Shown here piece by piece: positions 11,926 to 22,431 of a stretch of 64,000 bases of DNA. The stretch is taken from the NCBI RefSeq assembly GCF_000346465.2, contig NC_034009.1, positions 23,045,094 through 23,109,093 on the forward strand, in the 5' to 3' direction. Source of the DNA: Prunus persica (Eukaryota > Streptophyta > Magnoliopsida > Rosales > Rosaceae). The notes under the pieces were generated by a model. That model did not search any database and had not been told where the DNA came from. It worked only from the letters and a program-made list of their open reading frames with translations. Position numbers and translations under genes: made by a program. Each line of letters starts with the position of its first letter. Within the stretch, counting starts at the first letter, position 1.

Positions 11926-13056
11926 ATCTGCCTCACCCGTGTAACCTCATGGTCCTCTCGCAAGAACACCTGCCGAAGGTCTGTGCAAAGCCACCACAAG
12001 AAGCTCACAATTTTCTCAATCCTTTCCTTGCCGAACGGCAAGGCTTATAAGAGAAGTCCACTTCCAAAACCCTAGCCATTCACAACACACCACGGGCCCA
12101 GCCCCAATGGTCCAACCCCAATAGCCCAGCCCCTTGCCTTGCGAAAATTTTTCCTCCCCAACATCATCCTTGCCGAACGGCAAGGGCCGTGTAACGGTTA
12201 ACATATACTCGCTCCTTTTGTAAGACATTCCTTCCAATAGGCCCGGCTCCAAACACATACCAAAATTTCTCACTCTTTGACCAAAGGCCTAGTCCTATGC
12301 GCACACCCCCTGTCTCCAAAAACACCAGCCCCAAGCCTTGCTGAACCGAAGACCTCCTACCAACGGCCCAGCTCTGAACACGCGACTCTAGACCCTACCG
12401 AAGCTACAGGAAAAAGGGGCGGACCCCTCTCACTCTCAAACCCTAGGCTACTGTGCGGTCCGTGTCATGGCCTAGCCCACTCTGAGAGGGCCTAGCAGAA
12501 AAGGGTCAGTCCTTTCGCCTTGCCGAAGCTCATTCCGTAGCCCAAGTCCATCTTGGTCCCTAGCCTCAGCCTGCCGAAGGTCTAGCTCCCGAGCTCCAAA
12601 AAAAAAGGGGCTAGGGCCTTGCTGAACGGCAAGGACCATGGCAGGAGAAGAGAACCCCCAAATTTTCCAAAGACCCAGCCTGCCGAAGGCCTAGCTCCAA
12701 AAAAAAAAAAAAAAAAAAAAAAGGGGCTAGGGCCTTGCCGAACGGCAAGGACCATGGAAGGAGAAAAGAACCCCCAAATTTTCCAAAGACCCAGCCTGCC
12801 GAAGGCCTAGCTCCAAAAAAAAAAAAAAAAAACCCTACGAACCCAGATCCCATTCTACCTGCAGCATGCCCAGGTACCCAGCTACACAGCTTGTATCACA
12901 CATTCCATGTGTTGACGCAACTCCTAGCTTGCCAACTTGGGGGACTAGGGAGTGCCCTACGGCTCCCAATGAAGCTGGAATGCTCGGTTACGATTATAAA
13001 AACTCACAAGTTCCCAACCCATAAGTTACTTCTCGACCGCGAACTTGGGGGACTAC
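11926..13056 (+). other. Non-coding 3' region of the gypsy element, second part
   Basis: This has the same composition and hairpin motif as 7501-9056. It contains a tandem repeat of about 114 bp (from about 12608 and about 12722), each unit holding the hairpin and a poly-A run of variable length. It ends in the polypurine tract CTTGGGGGACTAC just before the 3' LTR. Confidence 0.6.
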
Positions 13057-13564
13057 TGTTTACACCATAGTGAACCGAGCAGACCCAGCATCAAAGCGAC
13101 TAGCACCAAGGCAGCCACGCCTTCTTCCCTGCCGAAGGAAGACACACTTCCGAGGTGCCAGACACCTGCCGAAGCTCCCAACTGCCAAACCTAATCTCCA
13201 GGACACGTGTCGCCACCATGACGACTTGCACAAAGTCCCACATTGGAACTTTGTGCAAACCTCCTACTTTCACCTCCCTATAAATAGGGAACAGTACCCA
13301 AGTAAAAAGGGTAACTACTTTCTCACTTTTACTGTTACTCTGCCAAAGTTACCACTTATAGCTGACTTAGACATCGGAGAGCCTTCGGCCGGCACCACAC
13401 CGGTGTCCGAAGCTTAACGACTGCTTCTACCATTTTGTCTTCTTCTGCAGGTCTCCCACCAGCCTATTTCACCAAGGGCCTAAGCCCTCTTCCCTGCTGA
13501 AGACTCCACATATCTCATCACTAAGTTGGACTCGATATTGGCCGGGCCACTTTGAGCATCAACA
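13057..13564 (+). repeat. 3' LTR of the Tat/Ogre-like element (508 bp)
   Basis: It starts TGTTTACACC right after a polypurine tract and ends ...GAGCATCAACA, giving TG...CA ends. A TATA box (CTATAAATAGGG) lies near 13278. The next five bases are GACTT, the expected target duplication, whose partner would be left of the window. Downstream sequence is LINE. Confidence 0.75.
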
Positions 13565-14580
13565 GACTTTATCAATAATTTCCTAATAAGTATCTTTGGT
13601 AACTCTAGTATGAATTAAAGGAAATCCAAGATACTTACCAAGATTATCTGATAAAGGAGAACCACTAATATAGGCAATATTCTGAGCCAAAACAGGACAA
13701 GTATTAGGGGATACCCAAACCATAGACTTTTCAAAATTGACCTTCTAACCAGAAAGGGAGCAAAAATCATCCAAACACCGCTTCATCACTAAAGCCTGCT
13801 CTATAGAGGCCTTCCCAAACAAAACCAAATCATTAGCAAAAAATAAATGAGAGACAAAGGGCCCTCCTAGGCAAATCTGCATAGTCTTCCAACTTTGGTC
13901 AAGAGCTTTTTGCTGAATTATATGGGAGAGCTTTTAATGAAAATGGAAGGAGAAAGAGAGTCTCCTTGTCGTATAGGACATTAGGAGAGAAATCAGTTGT
14001 TAACTCACCATTTAAAATTGCTTTATACTGCATATAACTAATCCAATGCATGATGAGCTCCAAAACTCTCCCCCCAATACCAATTTCACAAAGAACCTTT
14101 CTAATAAAAGACCAACTTAAACCATCATAGGCCTTAGAAAGATCAATTTTCCAAGCAATAAAACCCTTTTGTCCTTTAGCAATCTTGAACTTATGAAGCA
14201 TCTTCTGAGCAATCACAATATTATCAACTATATATCTCCCTGGCACAAAACTGACTTGAGTGGGACTAACAATTTTAGTCATAATAGGACGAAGCCTAGA
14301 AACTAAAATCTTATAAACCAATTTATAAAAAGTATTACATAAACTAATAGGCCTAAGTTGAGCCATATTAAGAGGCCTTTCAACCTTAGGAACCAAAGCA
14401 CTTAAAGTATCATTAAGGTGCTCAGGGTGAGAAGCTATGACAAAACAATCCTTGACAAGAGAAAGGATATCTTTAGAGCAAAGATCCCAATACTTATGAT
14501 AAAAAAGAACAGAAAACCCATCAGTGCCAGGCGTTTTCAACCCACCAATAGCAAATAAACTACTTTTAATCTCTTAAATA
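13565..14580 (-). pseudogene. LINE (L1-type non-LTR retrotransposon) reverse transcriptase fragment
   Basis: The - strand from about 14540 reads KTPGTDGFSVLFYHKYWDL, ALVPKVERP, LRPISLCNTFYKLVYKILV, SFVPGRYIVDN and WKIDLSKAYDGLSWSFI, the canonical order of plant L1 RT blocks. After LTTDFSPN a frameshift is needed to reach the PIRQGDSLSP block. The FADD catalytic box appears as FANDLVLFGKA near 13825-13860, with Asp changed to Asn, and later in-frame stops occur. The sequence stops abruptly at 13565 against the gypsy 3' LTR, so the gypsy element inserted into this LINE. Non-functional. Confidence 0.88.
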
Positions 14581-15001
14581 ACTATTTGAATTCGGAGTTC
14601 TTCCAACAAAGTAGAGGTTTATAAATAATTTTTGAATAATAATTTATTATGTTGTTTAAGAAGCTTAACAAAAAAAAGCTCATGTCGGATTTCTTACACA
14701 TTGTTTTTTTCTTTCTTTTTTAATAATAATTTATGCTCGGTAAAAGGTTGGTCTGTTGTTAGGTAGCCATTGTAAAGCCACTACCGAACGGGCATGCACA
14801 GTGCATCCCTAAAACGAAAGGCCATTTTGACTGAGAATTCAACATGTCCAATCACTAACACACCCACTTGCCTGAGTGTGTAATAAAAGACATAAATAGT
14901 GCCAAGAAATATTAAAGAAAATTCGACATTCCCGAATTGATGTTTGCTTTGCTTTTTCAGCACCATCATTTTCCTCCCATCATATTGAATTAACTCTTTA
15001 C
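14581..15001. other. Unassigned AT-rich sequence
   Basis: No gene or element is recognised between the LINE fragment and LARD1. The last five bases (TTTAC) are the LARD1 target duplication. Confidence 0.5.
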
Positions 15002-15177
15002 TGTTATAAAACTGGAGAATTTAGAGAGGGAATTGAGAGAGAGAATGAAGAGAATGTTTTGTTCTCTTATTGAATGTTTCTGTATCTCTACTGATTGTGT
15101 ATATTACAAGTAGGGGGGATGCCTTACTTATAGGCAAGCATCTCCTAGGTGGGCTCCACTATAATTATTTTACAACA
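15002..15177 (-). repeat. LARD1 3' LTR
   Basis: 176 bp; on the - strand it runs TGTTGTAAAATAATTATAG ... TTTTATAACA. It carries TATAAGTA within GCCTATAAGTAAGG as a possible TATA box. Partner at 27191-27366. Confidence 0.9.
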
Positions 15178-15208
15178 TTCCCCCTTGGAGACCACAAATG
15201 ATACAGAA

Positions 15209-15800
15209 TATGTCTCGTTAAAAACCTTGCCAGTAAAAACCCAGTGGGACAAAAACTGGTCAAAGGGAAAAAGAGTACATAATTATGTGTAACATAAAAT
15301 TCTGTGTATATTGACGCGCGTGCGACACTGCCTCGTTAAAACCTTGCCAGGAAAAACCCAGTGGGATAAAAACCTGGACGAAGGAAAAAGAGTACAGTGG
15401 TTGAAGATCTTTATTGATAGCGCGCTCCCCCTGATGCTTGGCAAAATATCGTTAAGTCATACTGTTGATCAGCTTTCTGAATATCGTAGTTGACACTGCT
15501 TCTGTGAGTCAATCTTGAGCGACACTACCTCGTTAAAACCTTACCAGGAAAAACCCAGTGGGATAAAAACCTGGATGAATGAAAAAGAGTACAGTGTATG
15601 GAGGTCTTTATGAAAACCACGCTCCCCCTGAAAAATATCTCCTCCTGAAAAATTTCATGACTAGCTTTTCCAGTATGCGACCATAAAAATTTTCATAGTG
15701 TACCCTAAACCCGTGAGCGACACTGTCTCGTTAAAACCTTACCAGGAAAAACCCAATGGGATAAAAACCTAGATGAAGGAAAAAGAGTACAGTGTGGAGC
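15209..15800 (-). repeat. Four copies of a conserved 3' motif in LARD1
   Basis: The block CTCGTTAAAACCTTGCCAGG ... CCCAGTGGGATAAAAACCTGG ... GGAAAAAGAGTACA (on +) occurs near 15212, 15327, 15520 and 15718, the last three about 195 bp apart. LARD2 has it twice (52540-52610, 52660-52730) and the Copia element once (26073-26140), always just before the 3' LTR. On the sense strand it can pair CCAGG with CCTGG around CCCACTGGG. Confidence 0.8.
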
Positions 15801-16842
15801 TGAGCTCTATCTGGTCTAGTATACTTCCGGAAAAACATTGAAGGACCAACGGATAAGACTCTCTGAGTATAAGCAAGAATCTCGTTGGCATAATGCTCGA
15901 TCCGTAAGTCGAGACAAATATTTCGTGAATTCTGCAGAAGCTTTAATGTGTTGCAAACACATTATAATCCATGTACTCACTGAGACAATATATGCACATT
16001 AGTATTGAGTACAGATTTTGTGCTTCAGGCACATATCCTTCAGGGACTTGCTTCATGCAATTTCAATCCTTTCAAGGATTTTGTTTTAAAAGGATTAAAC
16101 TTTAAGACACATGATATAGCTTTAACCCAGCTATTTATACATCTTTAGGGAATCGCTTCTGACGATATGCTCTGTGCATTTAATAACCCTTAAAGATAAT
16201 ATGTTGGTCTCCATAATTGTGTAATAAGGGGGGGCATAATTGAATCTGTAAATATGGAGAAAAACCCAACATTCCTTGTTTCTGCCAGAAACAGTGGGTC
16301 ATACAAAGTAGGTATATTCCCTTTTATTCCGAACACCCAAGTATAAATTTCAGTATGAACATGTTTTGGGGTTCGTACTGTGGGTTTGTTCTGTCACGTT
16401 CATTCTCATCTATAGTGGAATTACCTCTTTCCATTTTGGCCAATGAGATTGTCGACATTTAATAATTGAACGTGGTTCCAATCAACACAGCCTATTGATG
16501 ATTTGAGTAGCTACTCCAAAATCAAAAATTGTCATTCATCAATTCATGATCCCACCATTCTCATGTGCATGCGCATGCATCAATTATAAGCATTTCTTTG
16601 CTTTTGGGTACCCAAGCCACTTCATGGGGCTTTTATTATGTGAGAATGTGGATTATAACCTCCAATGGAGCGTTATTTTTCAGTAGGGCGTGGATAATCT
16701 CTATTTAGAGAGTTGGAACATTTAGAACCCATATATCTGTCATGCTGCAGACATGCCACAGATTAATACATACATGTCAATTAATTTCTGGGACTTTAAC
16801 CCATATTATGGGACTTTAACCCATATAATTTGCTACGCATTA

Positions 16843-17280
16843 GGCGTGCATAATATCAATATTGACATGTCAAAGGATTGTCCTTTCGGGACTTCAATCC
16901 ATATCATTTGCTACGCAACAGGCGTGCACCCATATATCTGTCATGCTGCAGGTATGCCACAGATTAATACATACATGTCAATTAATTTCTGGGACATTAA
17001 CCCATATAATTTGCTACGCATTAGGCGTGCATAATATCAATATTGACATGTTAAAGGATTTTCCTTTCGGGACTTCAATCCATATTATTTGCTACGCAAC
17101 AGGCGTGCATAATATCAATATTGACATGTTAAAGGATTGTCCTTTCGGGACTTCAATCCATATCATTTGCTACGCAACAGGCGTGCATAATATCAATATT
17201 GACATGTTAAAGGATTGTCCTTTCGGGACTTCAATCCATATCATTTGCTACGCAACAGGCGTGCATCATATTGATCACTG
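16843..17280 (-). repeat. 78-bp tandem repeat array in LARD1
   Basis: GCGTGCATAATATCAATATT-type units recur with landmarks at 17025, 17103, 17181 and 17259, an exact 78-bp period. One longer unit precedes them (16843 to 17025, 182 bp). LARD2 has the same motif with fewer copies near 51030-51180. The period is a multiple of three, so one frame repeats a 26-residue unit; I see no sign that it is translated. Confidence 0.85.
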
Positions 17281-20062
17281 CTATACCCACATCATTTGGT
17301 TACCTTTCAAGACAAAATATCAAATAGGTATATAAGCATAAAATAACACAAGTATTGCTTACATCCTTAGGTGGGAGAAACTTTTCTCAAGTATCATTCA
17401 AGCTCGTATCGACCCAGTAAATGTAAAGTATCGCTTGATGATCTTGTTATATCCTGCAAGAGCAAAAATCACAATTCTTTTCTCTGTCAAAAACAAATAA
17501 CTCTCAGAGTTAGGATCACTGCAAGGATTCTTTCTTCGGATGTTCATTCTAAAGAAATAAAATCCCTTATGAACAGAGAGTTATAAAAAGAGAAAAAAAA
17601 TGCAAAAAGATTGTGATATTGATTGCAAGGTAAGGTAAGCAATCAAGGAAGGAAGCTGGTGGGAGCAGACAACAAGCTCGGCAATCAAGGAAGGAAGCTG
17701 GTGGGAGCAAACGACAAGCTCTCATTTCTTCTAGTTTAGAAGAACTTCCGGAGATTAGAGCATAAGGTTGCCTTCACAGTTCCCTGATGTGGTGAAAACG
17801 TGATCAGGGATAGTCTCGCTTCCTGAATGGATGATCAGAGATAGTCTTGCTTCTCGAGCACATTAAGTGCTCACTGATAAGAAAAACAAGTAGATATCGC
17901 ATCACTAGGTATGAAGAAAACTGGATGTCTTCTGCAAAGAAAATTTCGTTAGTAACACATTTATATACAAATAAAATGAATAGGAATTTCAAATTAACCA
18001 TAGGAAAATTGCAAGATTTTCGGGGCACTTTTGAAAAAGTAGCTCCGTGAAATCCATAAAGCAAGATCGGCTTTTGATGAAAATAATACTTGAAAACGCC
18101 GAAAGTGCCGACATGCATTATCAGAGGCCACTTGAGGTTTTGAACTCTGTGAAAGAAAAAGATAATATAGGGATCTGAGATAATATTGGGATCCTGGAAA
18201 CTGTAGCCATATTTCCTCCTATAGATATGGCCTTTGCAAAAATTTGATTGGAGCAACTGCGTTTCAACTTGCTCCTTTCCTATTATAATAATTGCGCACA
18301 TTCTTAAAATTTGCACCTGTGGTTTTTACGTCTTTTCAAAATGACGGTTTGGAACCTTGTGCCTTATAGGTTCAAATAACCACATCGACTCTCCCAAATT
18401 TCATATTTCAACTTATGGGAGCCCGGAACTTTTGGCCAGGGCTAAACACAAACTCAGAATTTATTTGCCCTTTTCAAAATGGACATGAAATATGAATTGA
18501 GTAAAAGCTATGCTAATATCTCATATTTGGGTTCATGAGTTTCCGGCCCAGATATAACAAAATATGTGGGGAGCCTCAATTCATCATTCTCTTATGCCAA
18601 AGAGATATGTGGCGTACCATAATTTGCAATAATACCTCAAGGGTTGTCCATTTAATTGTTGGAACTTCAGGTTCTCAACACTGTTAGATTTTGAACTTCT
18701 GGCCAAAATCACATATTCTCATGGTATGGACATTCAATCCCCTTAGATTTTGAACTTCGGGCCAAAATCACATATTCTCATGGTATGGACATTTCTGGAC
18801 TTCAAGCCCTTACATATTTGTCCATATTTTGAGGAACTTCTGGCATCTCATTTAATTGCTCATCCATGAGTTTAAGAAACTGCAGGTTCCCTTTTGTATA
18901 TAGTGACGGTTTACCAAAAATGGTTAATATTTATGCATACGTCACTATTCATGTGAATAGTACTATTCATCAAGTCATGAATACGTATCTATTCATCTGC
19001 CAGTACAGGTATCATCCATGTGTACGGCACCATGAACCAATACGGTACTGTTACATCATTAAGGAACTCTAGGTCCTTATTTACATGTCAGGGATCAAGG
19101 ACCCTTAAGTCCAATCACATGTTTACAAATACAGTACCGGAGAGACTGCCAGCTCTCATATTAATATCATCATCAAGGATCTTCAAGTCCTGATGTAATT
19201 GTATGATGAGGATCAAGGAACTTCTGGTCCTGATCTGCTTACTGTAAAAACTCATCATACAGCACATTTAATCCATAAAATAAATTGCTGGTAAATAAAT
19301 TATTGGATGGACGATAAACCCACACCATACTTTAAGTAAATGTGCAGTAAAGTAAATTTATAAAGTATGAGGGTCGATTCCACATCATACTTTAAGTAAG
19401 AGTAAATGTGCTTGTATGGGCACTAATTCTGCTCCATACTTTTAAATAAAAGTAAAGGCGTGGACGATAAAACCGCACCACCCTTTTAAATAGATACTGT
19501 TGTATGGGTAATAAACCTACACCATACAGTAAATAATGTACAGTAAAGTAATTTCATAAAGTATGAGGGTCGATTCCACATCATACTTTAAGTAAAGTAA
19601 ATTTGCGATAAAGTAAAGGCAATTATTTGTGGGTTCATATCAACACCACAATCAAATAATATAGTAGATAATATTATTATTGTTTGTGGAAGGCATTATG
19701 ATTGTCTCTCAAATCAAATGCTTTCCACCTGTAATCTGCACACCTGCACTTATATTAATATTAAATAGTATAGATTAATAATAAAATAATTTACAAAGGA
19801 GCTTAGCCTTTCGGTGTTGCTTCTTCAAAAGGTATTGATAATAAAGTGACGACACCTTTTTTTTTCTTTTTCTAACAAGCATCTTCATCATGTTCATTGA
19901 CATTAGATCTTAATTAATTAATTTTAAACTAAATGACTAGTGCTTAGTTGGTCGTCATGATGTGTGGAGCCACATGCAGCCTCATAATGTATAATTATAC
20001 ACTAGAGCCAAATTGAAAGTTTCCTTCCCATGTTTACACTTGTCTTCTCTCCAATAATTGTT
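17281..20062 (-). other. LARD1 non-coding interior
   Basis: No protein gene. Homologous blocks of LARD2 (about 47700-50850, inverted) can be followed throughout. These include leader blocks with repeated 'GGTGCGGGTTTATCGTCCA'-type sequence (on - strand, 19260-19640) shared also with the Copia leader. At about 18262-18280 LARD1 lacks the ~680-bp ORF-bearing segment present in LARD2. Confidence 0.7.
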
Positions 20063-20067
20063 AGAGC

Positions 20068-20489
20068 TGTTGTAAAAAGTCTTGATATGGAGCCCACACA
20101 ACTATTTATTACTGTTCATTACTGTTCATTTGGCGGCTTTGATAGAGTTTGTCTGTCACGGGTGAACAGTGATGAATAGTGATGAATAGTGATTATTTTA
20201 GCCTATAAATAAGAAGAGAAACGGAAAGAAGAAGGAAGAAGAAAAAGAGAAAGGAAGAGAAAGAAAGAAAAGAGAGAAGAGAAAGCAGAGAGAAATTCTC
20301 CTAGAGAGAAAATTCAGTGAGCCACATATGTTGTAAACACTAAAGTTGTAACCATATTATTTTTATAGTGAAAGGTTACTGCTGCTGCTCTCCGAGGACG
20401 TAGGCATAGCCGAACCTCGTTAAAAGCTGTGTCTTATCTATTCTACGTGCAGCTCAATATCCGCATATATTCCAGGTTATTTTATAACA
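20068..20489 (+). repeat. Copia 5' LTR
   Basis: TGTTGTAAAAAGTC ... TTTTATAACA, 422 bp. TATA box CTATAAATAAG near 20202. Its last ~110 bp (CTGCTGCTGCTCTCCGAGGA onward) are nearly the same as the end of the LARD2 LTR, while the 5' parts differ. Confidence 0.93.
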
Positions 20490-20503
20490 CGTTATCAGCA
20501 CGA
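20490..20503 (+). promoter_or_regulatory. Primer-binding site, candidate half-tRNA-Ile primer
   Basis: CGTTATCAGCACGA follows the LTR directly. It is identical in LARD2 (47628-47641) and LARD1 (27177-27190, - strand), and sequence diverges right after it. It does not begin with TGG, so the tRNA 3' end is not the primer. Its complement matches positions about 27-40 of plant tRNA-Ile(AAU) as I recall it, with one difference at the wobble base. Confidence 0.65.
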
Positions 20504-21172
20504 TAGTCTCTCCTTTTATTTCTGAAAATTTTCCAACTCAACACTATATAATATACTATATCTATCTGCTTCTCTATTACTAACCATTAACAAAAATGGA
20601 CCCTTGGTAATACTAAACATATTATCAGTGGGAGACCATTACTAATACTAATTTTTTCTTATTTTATTCGGTGGTGGTTTTAACCCCACATTTAATTTTA
20701 TTTATGGTATGGTGTAGGCTTATTACCCATACGGCAATATTTATTTAAAGGGTGGTGCGGGTTTATCGTCCACGCCTTTACTTTTATTTAAATGAATGGA
20801 GCAGAATTAGTGCCCATACAAGCACATTTACTTTACCGCACATTTACTAACCATTAACAAAAATGGACCCTTGGTAATACTAAACATATTATCAGTGGGA
20901 GACCGTTACTAATACTAACTTTTCTTATTTTATTCGGTGGTGGTTTTAACCCCACATTTAATTTTATTTAAAGTATGGTGCGGGTTTATCGTCCATACCA
21001 GCAAATTCATAACACTTTACTTTTATCTTCAATTAATATACCTGAATAATGAGGACCTGAAATTCATATTAATAAGTGGCTTAATATTCAATTAATATAC
21101 CTGAATAATGAGGACCTGAAATTCCTATTAATAAGTGGCTTAATATTCCAGATCTCGAGCCTAAAGTTTTGG
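20504..21172 (+). other. Copia leader with internal duplications
   Basis: No gene. A block starting ACCATTAACAAAAATGGACC occurs at about 20583 and about 20848, and another (ATTAATATACCTGAATAATG) at about 21034 and about 21094. The first block also occurs in the LARD2 leader near 47690, linking the elements. Confidence 0.75.
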
Positions 21173-22230
21173 ATGGCAAATTTGGCAAAACTAGAGTTTG
21201 CTGCCTTGGACCTTTCCGGGGACAACTATTTATCATGGGTCCTGGATGCCAAAATTCATCTACGAGCCAATGGCCTCGGACAAACAATTGTAGATGAGAA
21301 TGATGCTTCGCCTGAAGAGAATGCGAAGGCCATGATTTTTCTTCGCCGCCACATCCATGAAGCGCTGAAGAGCGAATATGTGGTGGTTGATGAACCGTTG
21401 GTTCTGTGGAAAGCTATAGGTGAAAGATACGATCACCAGAAGACGATGACTCTCCCAAGAGCTAGATACGAATGGACCCACTTGAGATTTCAAGATTTCA
21501 AGTCAGTGTCCGAGTATAACTCTGCTATGCACAGAATTACCTCATTAATGAGGCTATGTGGGGAAAATATATCTGAGGAGGATATGCTCGAAAAAACTCT
21601 GAGCACTTTTCATGCTTCAAATGTCCTCCTTCAACAGCAATACAGACATAGCAGTTTCAAGAAGTACTCGGAACTTGTATCTTGCCTCTTGTTAGCTGAG
21701 CAGAATAATGAGCTCTTATTAAAGAATCACCAATCTCGCCCATCGGGCTCAGCACCACTTCCTGAAATAAATGCTGCATCTCAGGAAGTGAATGCCACTT
21801 CATCTCGTGGCAGTATCCACAGACGTGGGCGAGGGGGCAAGCGTGGTCACTGGCAAGGAAGTAGAAAAAATCATGGTGCTCGTTCAGAGGGCTTAGGTCC
21901 AAGGAGCGGTCCATCCATGAATGGCAAAAATGCATCCCGTAATAAGGGAAAGGCACAGATGAGCCATGTGCCTAGAAATGTTGAAAGCCCTTGTCACAGA
22001 TGTGGTGCAAGGGGACATTGGATGCGCGCATGTCGTACGCCCAGCATTTGGTGGATCTCTATCAAGCTTCACTTAAGAACAGGAAAGTGGAGATAAATTA
22101 CATTGATCATGCTCCGCCAGCCACAGATGGCTCATCAGAAATATCACGTAAGCTAAACAAGACGCATCTAGATGTTTCTGATTTTGTTACTGAAAAAGGG
22201 AATGAAGGTTATGAGTCCGAATTAGATTAA
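21173..22230 (+). pseudogene. Copia gag polyprotein, frameshifted after the zinc knuckle
   Basis: The ATG at 21173 opens a 307-codon frame with the plant Copia gag (UBN2-type) layout: LEFAALDLSGDNYLSWVLDA near the start, WTHLRFQDFKSVSEYNSAMH in the middle, then a basic Arg/Gly-rich stretch. A CCHC zinc knuckle (CHRCGARGHWMRAC, residues about 274-287) binds RNA in this family. Directly after it the frame slips. The expected continuation (AQHLVDLYQASLKNRKVEIN ...) is in another frame and ends at 22230. A single lost base near 22040-22050 explains this. The main frame instead ends at 22096. The capsid and knuckle would still be made; only the C-terminal tail is lost. Pol follows after about 200 bp. 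Confidence 0.88.
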
Positions 22231-22400
22231 ATTCCTTAATGTACTATTTGTATTAACTGAAGTGTTGTTTAAATTTCAATCCAATAAAAGTGGTAATGTT
22301 GTCTTCTTTATTAAGTCCGAATTAGATTAAATTCCTTAATGTACTATTTGTATTAGCTGAAGTGTTGTTTAAATAAAAGTGGTAATGTTGTCTTCTTCAT
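22215..22400 (+). repeat. ~100-bp tandem duplication between gag and pol
   Basis: TCCGAATTAGATTAAATTCC onward occurs at 22217 and 22315, covering the gag stop and following spacer, with small differences. The spacer ends in TATTCCAG (22403-22410), a possible splice acceptor ahead of pol. Confidence 0.8.
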
Positions 22401-22431
22401 ATATTCCAGCTCATTTTACTTATTTGGTGGC

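Larger units (their letters stand above)
7772..12751. repeat. Dispersed CTTGCCG-AA/TT-CGGCAAG hairpin motif
   Basis: A 16-nt hairpin (7-bp stem, 2-nt centre) appears complete or nearly so near 8212, 8447, 8836, 12027, 12169, 12617 and 12731. Degraded forms lie near 7773, 8598 and 8935. It occurs with either AA or TT at the centre, that is, in both orientations, and only in the gypsy element's non-coding region, not in the nested element at 9057-11925. Confidence 0.75.
941..13564 (+). mobile_element. Tat/Ogre-like Ty3/gypsy retrotransposon, 3' two thirds
   Basis: The order on + is reverse transcriptase, RNase H, a second RNase H, integrase (ending 4557), then an antisense gene on - (4838-6973), a long non-coding stretch, a polypurine tract (CTTGGGGGACTAC, 13044-13056) and a 3' LTR (13057-13564). 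The extra RNase H and the antisense gene are known traits of the Tat/Ogre lineage. The 5' LTR, gag and protease lie left of CACTA-C, outside the window. A second element is nested at about 9057-11925. The right boundary abuts a LINE at 13565, which it interrupts. Coding parts have stops and frameshifts, so the copy is dead. Confidence 0.8.

Noticed and set aside
12611..13070. Open frames with poly-Lys or poly-Phe runs
   Set aside because: Caused by long poly-A runs in tandem repeats of the gypsy non-coding region.
16843..17280. CRISPR-like regular repeats
   Set aside because: Adjacent 78-bp units without unique spacers, in a plant retroelement.
16753..17335. Open frames of 93 and 157 codons with repeated HIICYATGVHNINID units
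   Set aside because: They come from the 78-bp tandem repeat, whose length is a multiple of three; the repeat is non-coding transposon sequence.
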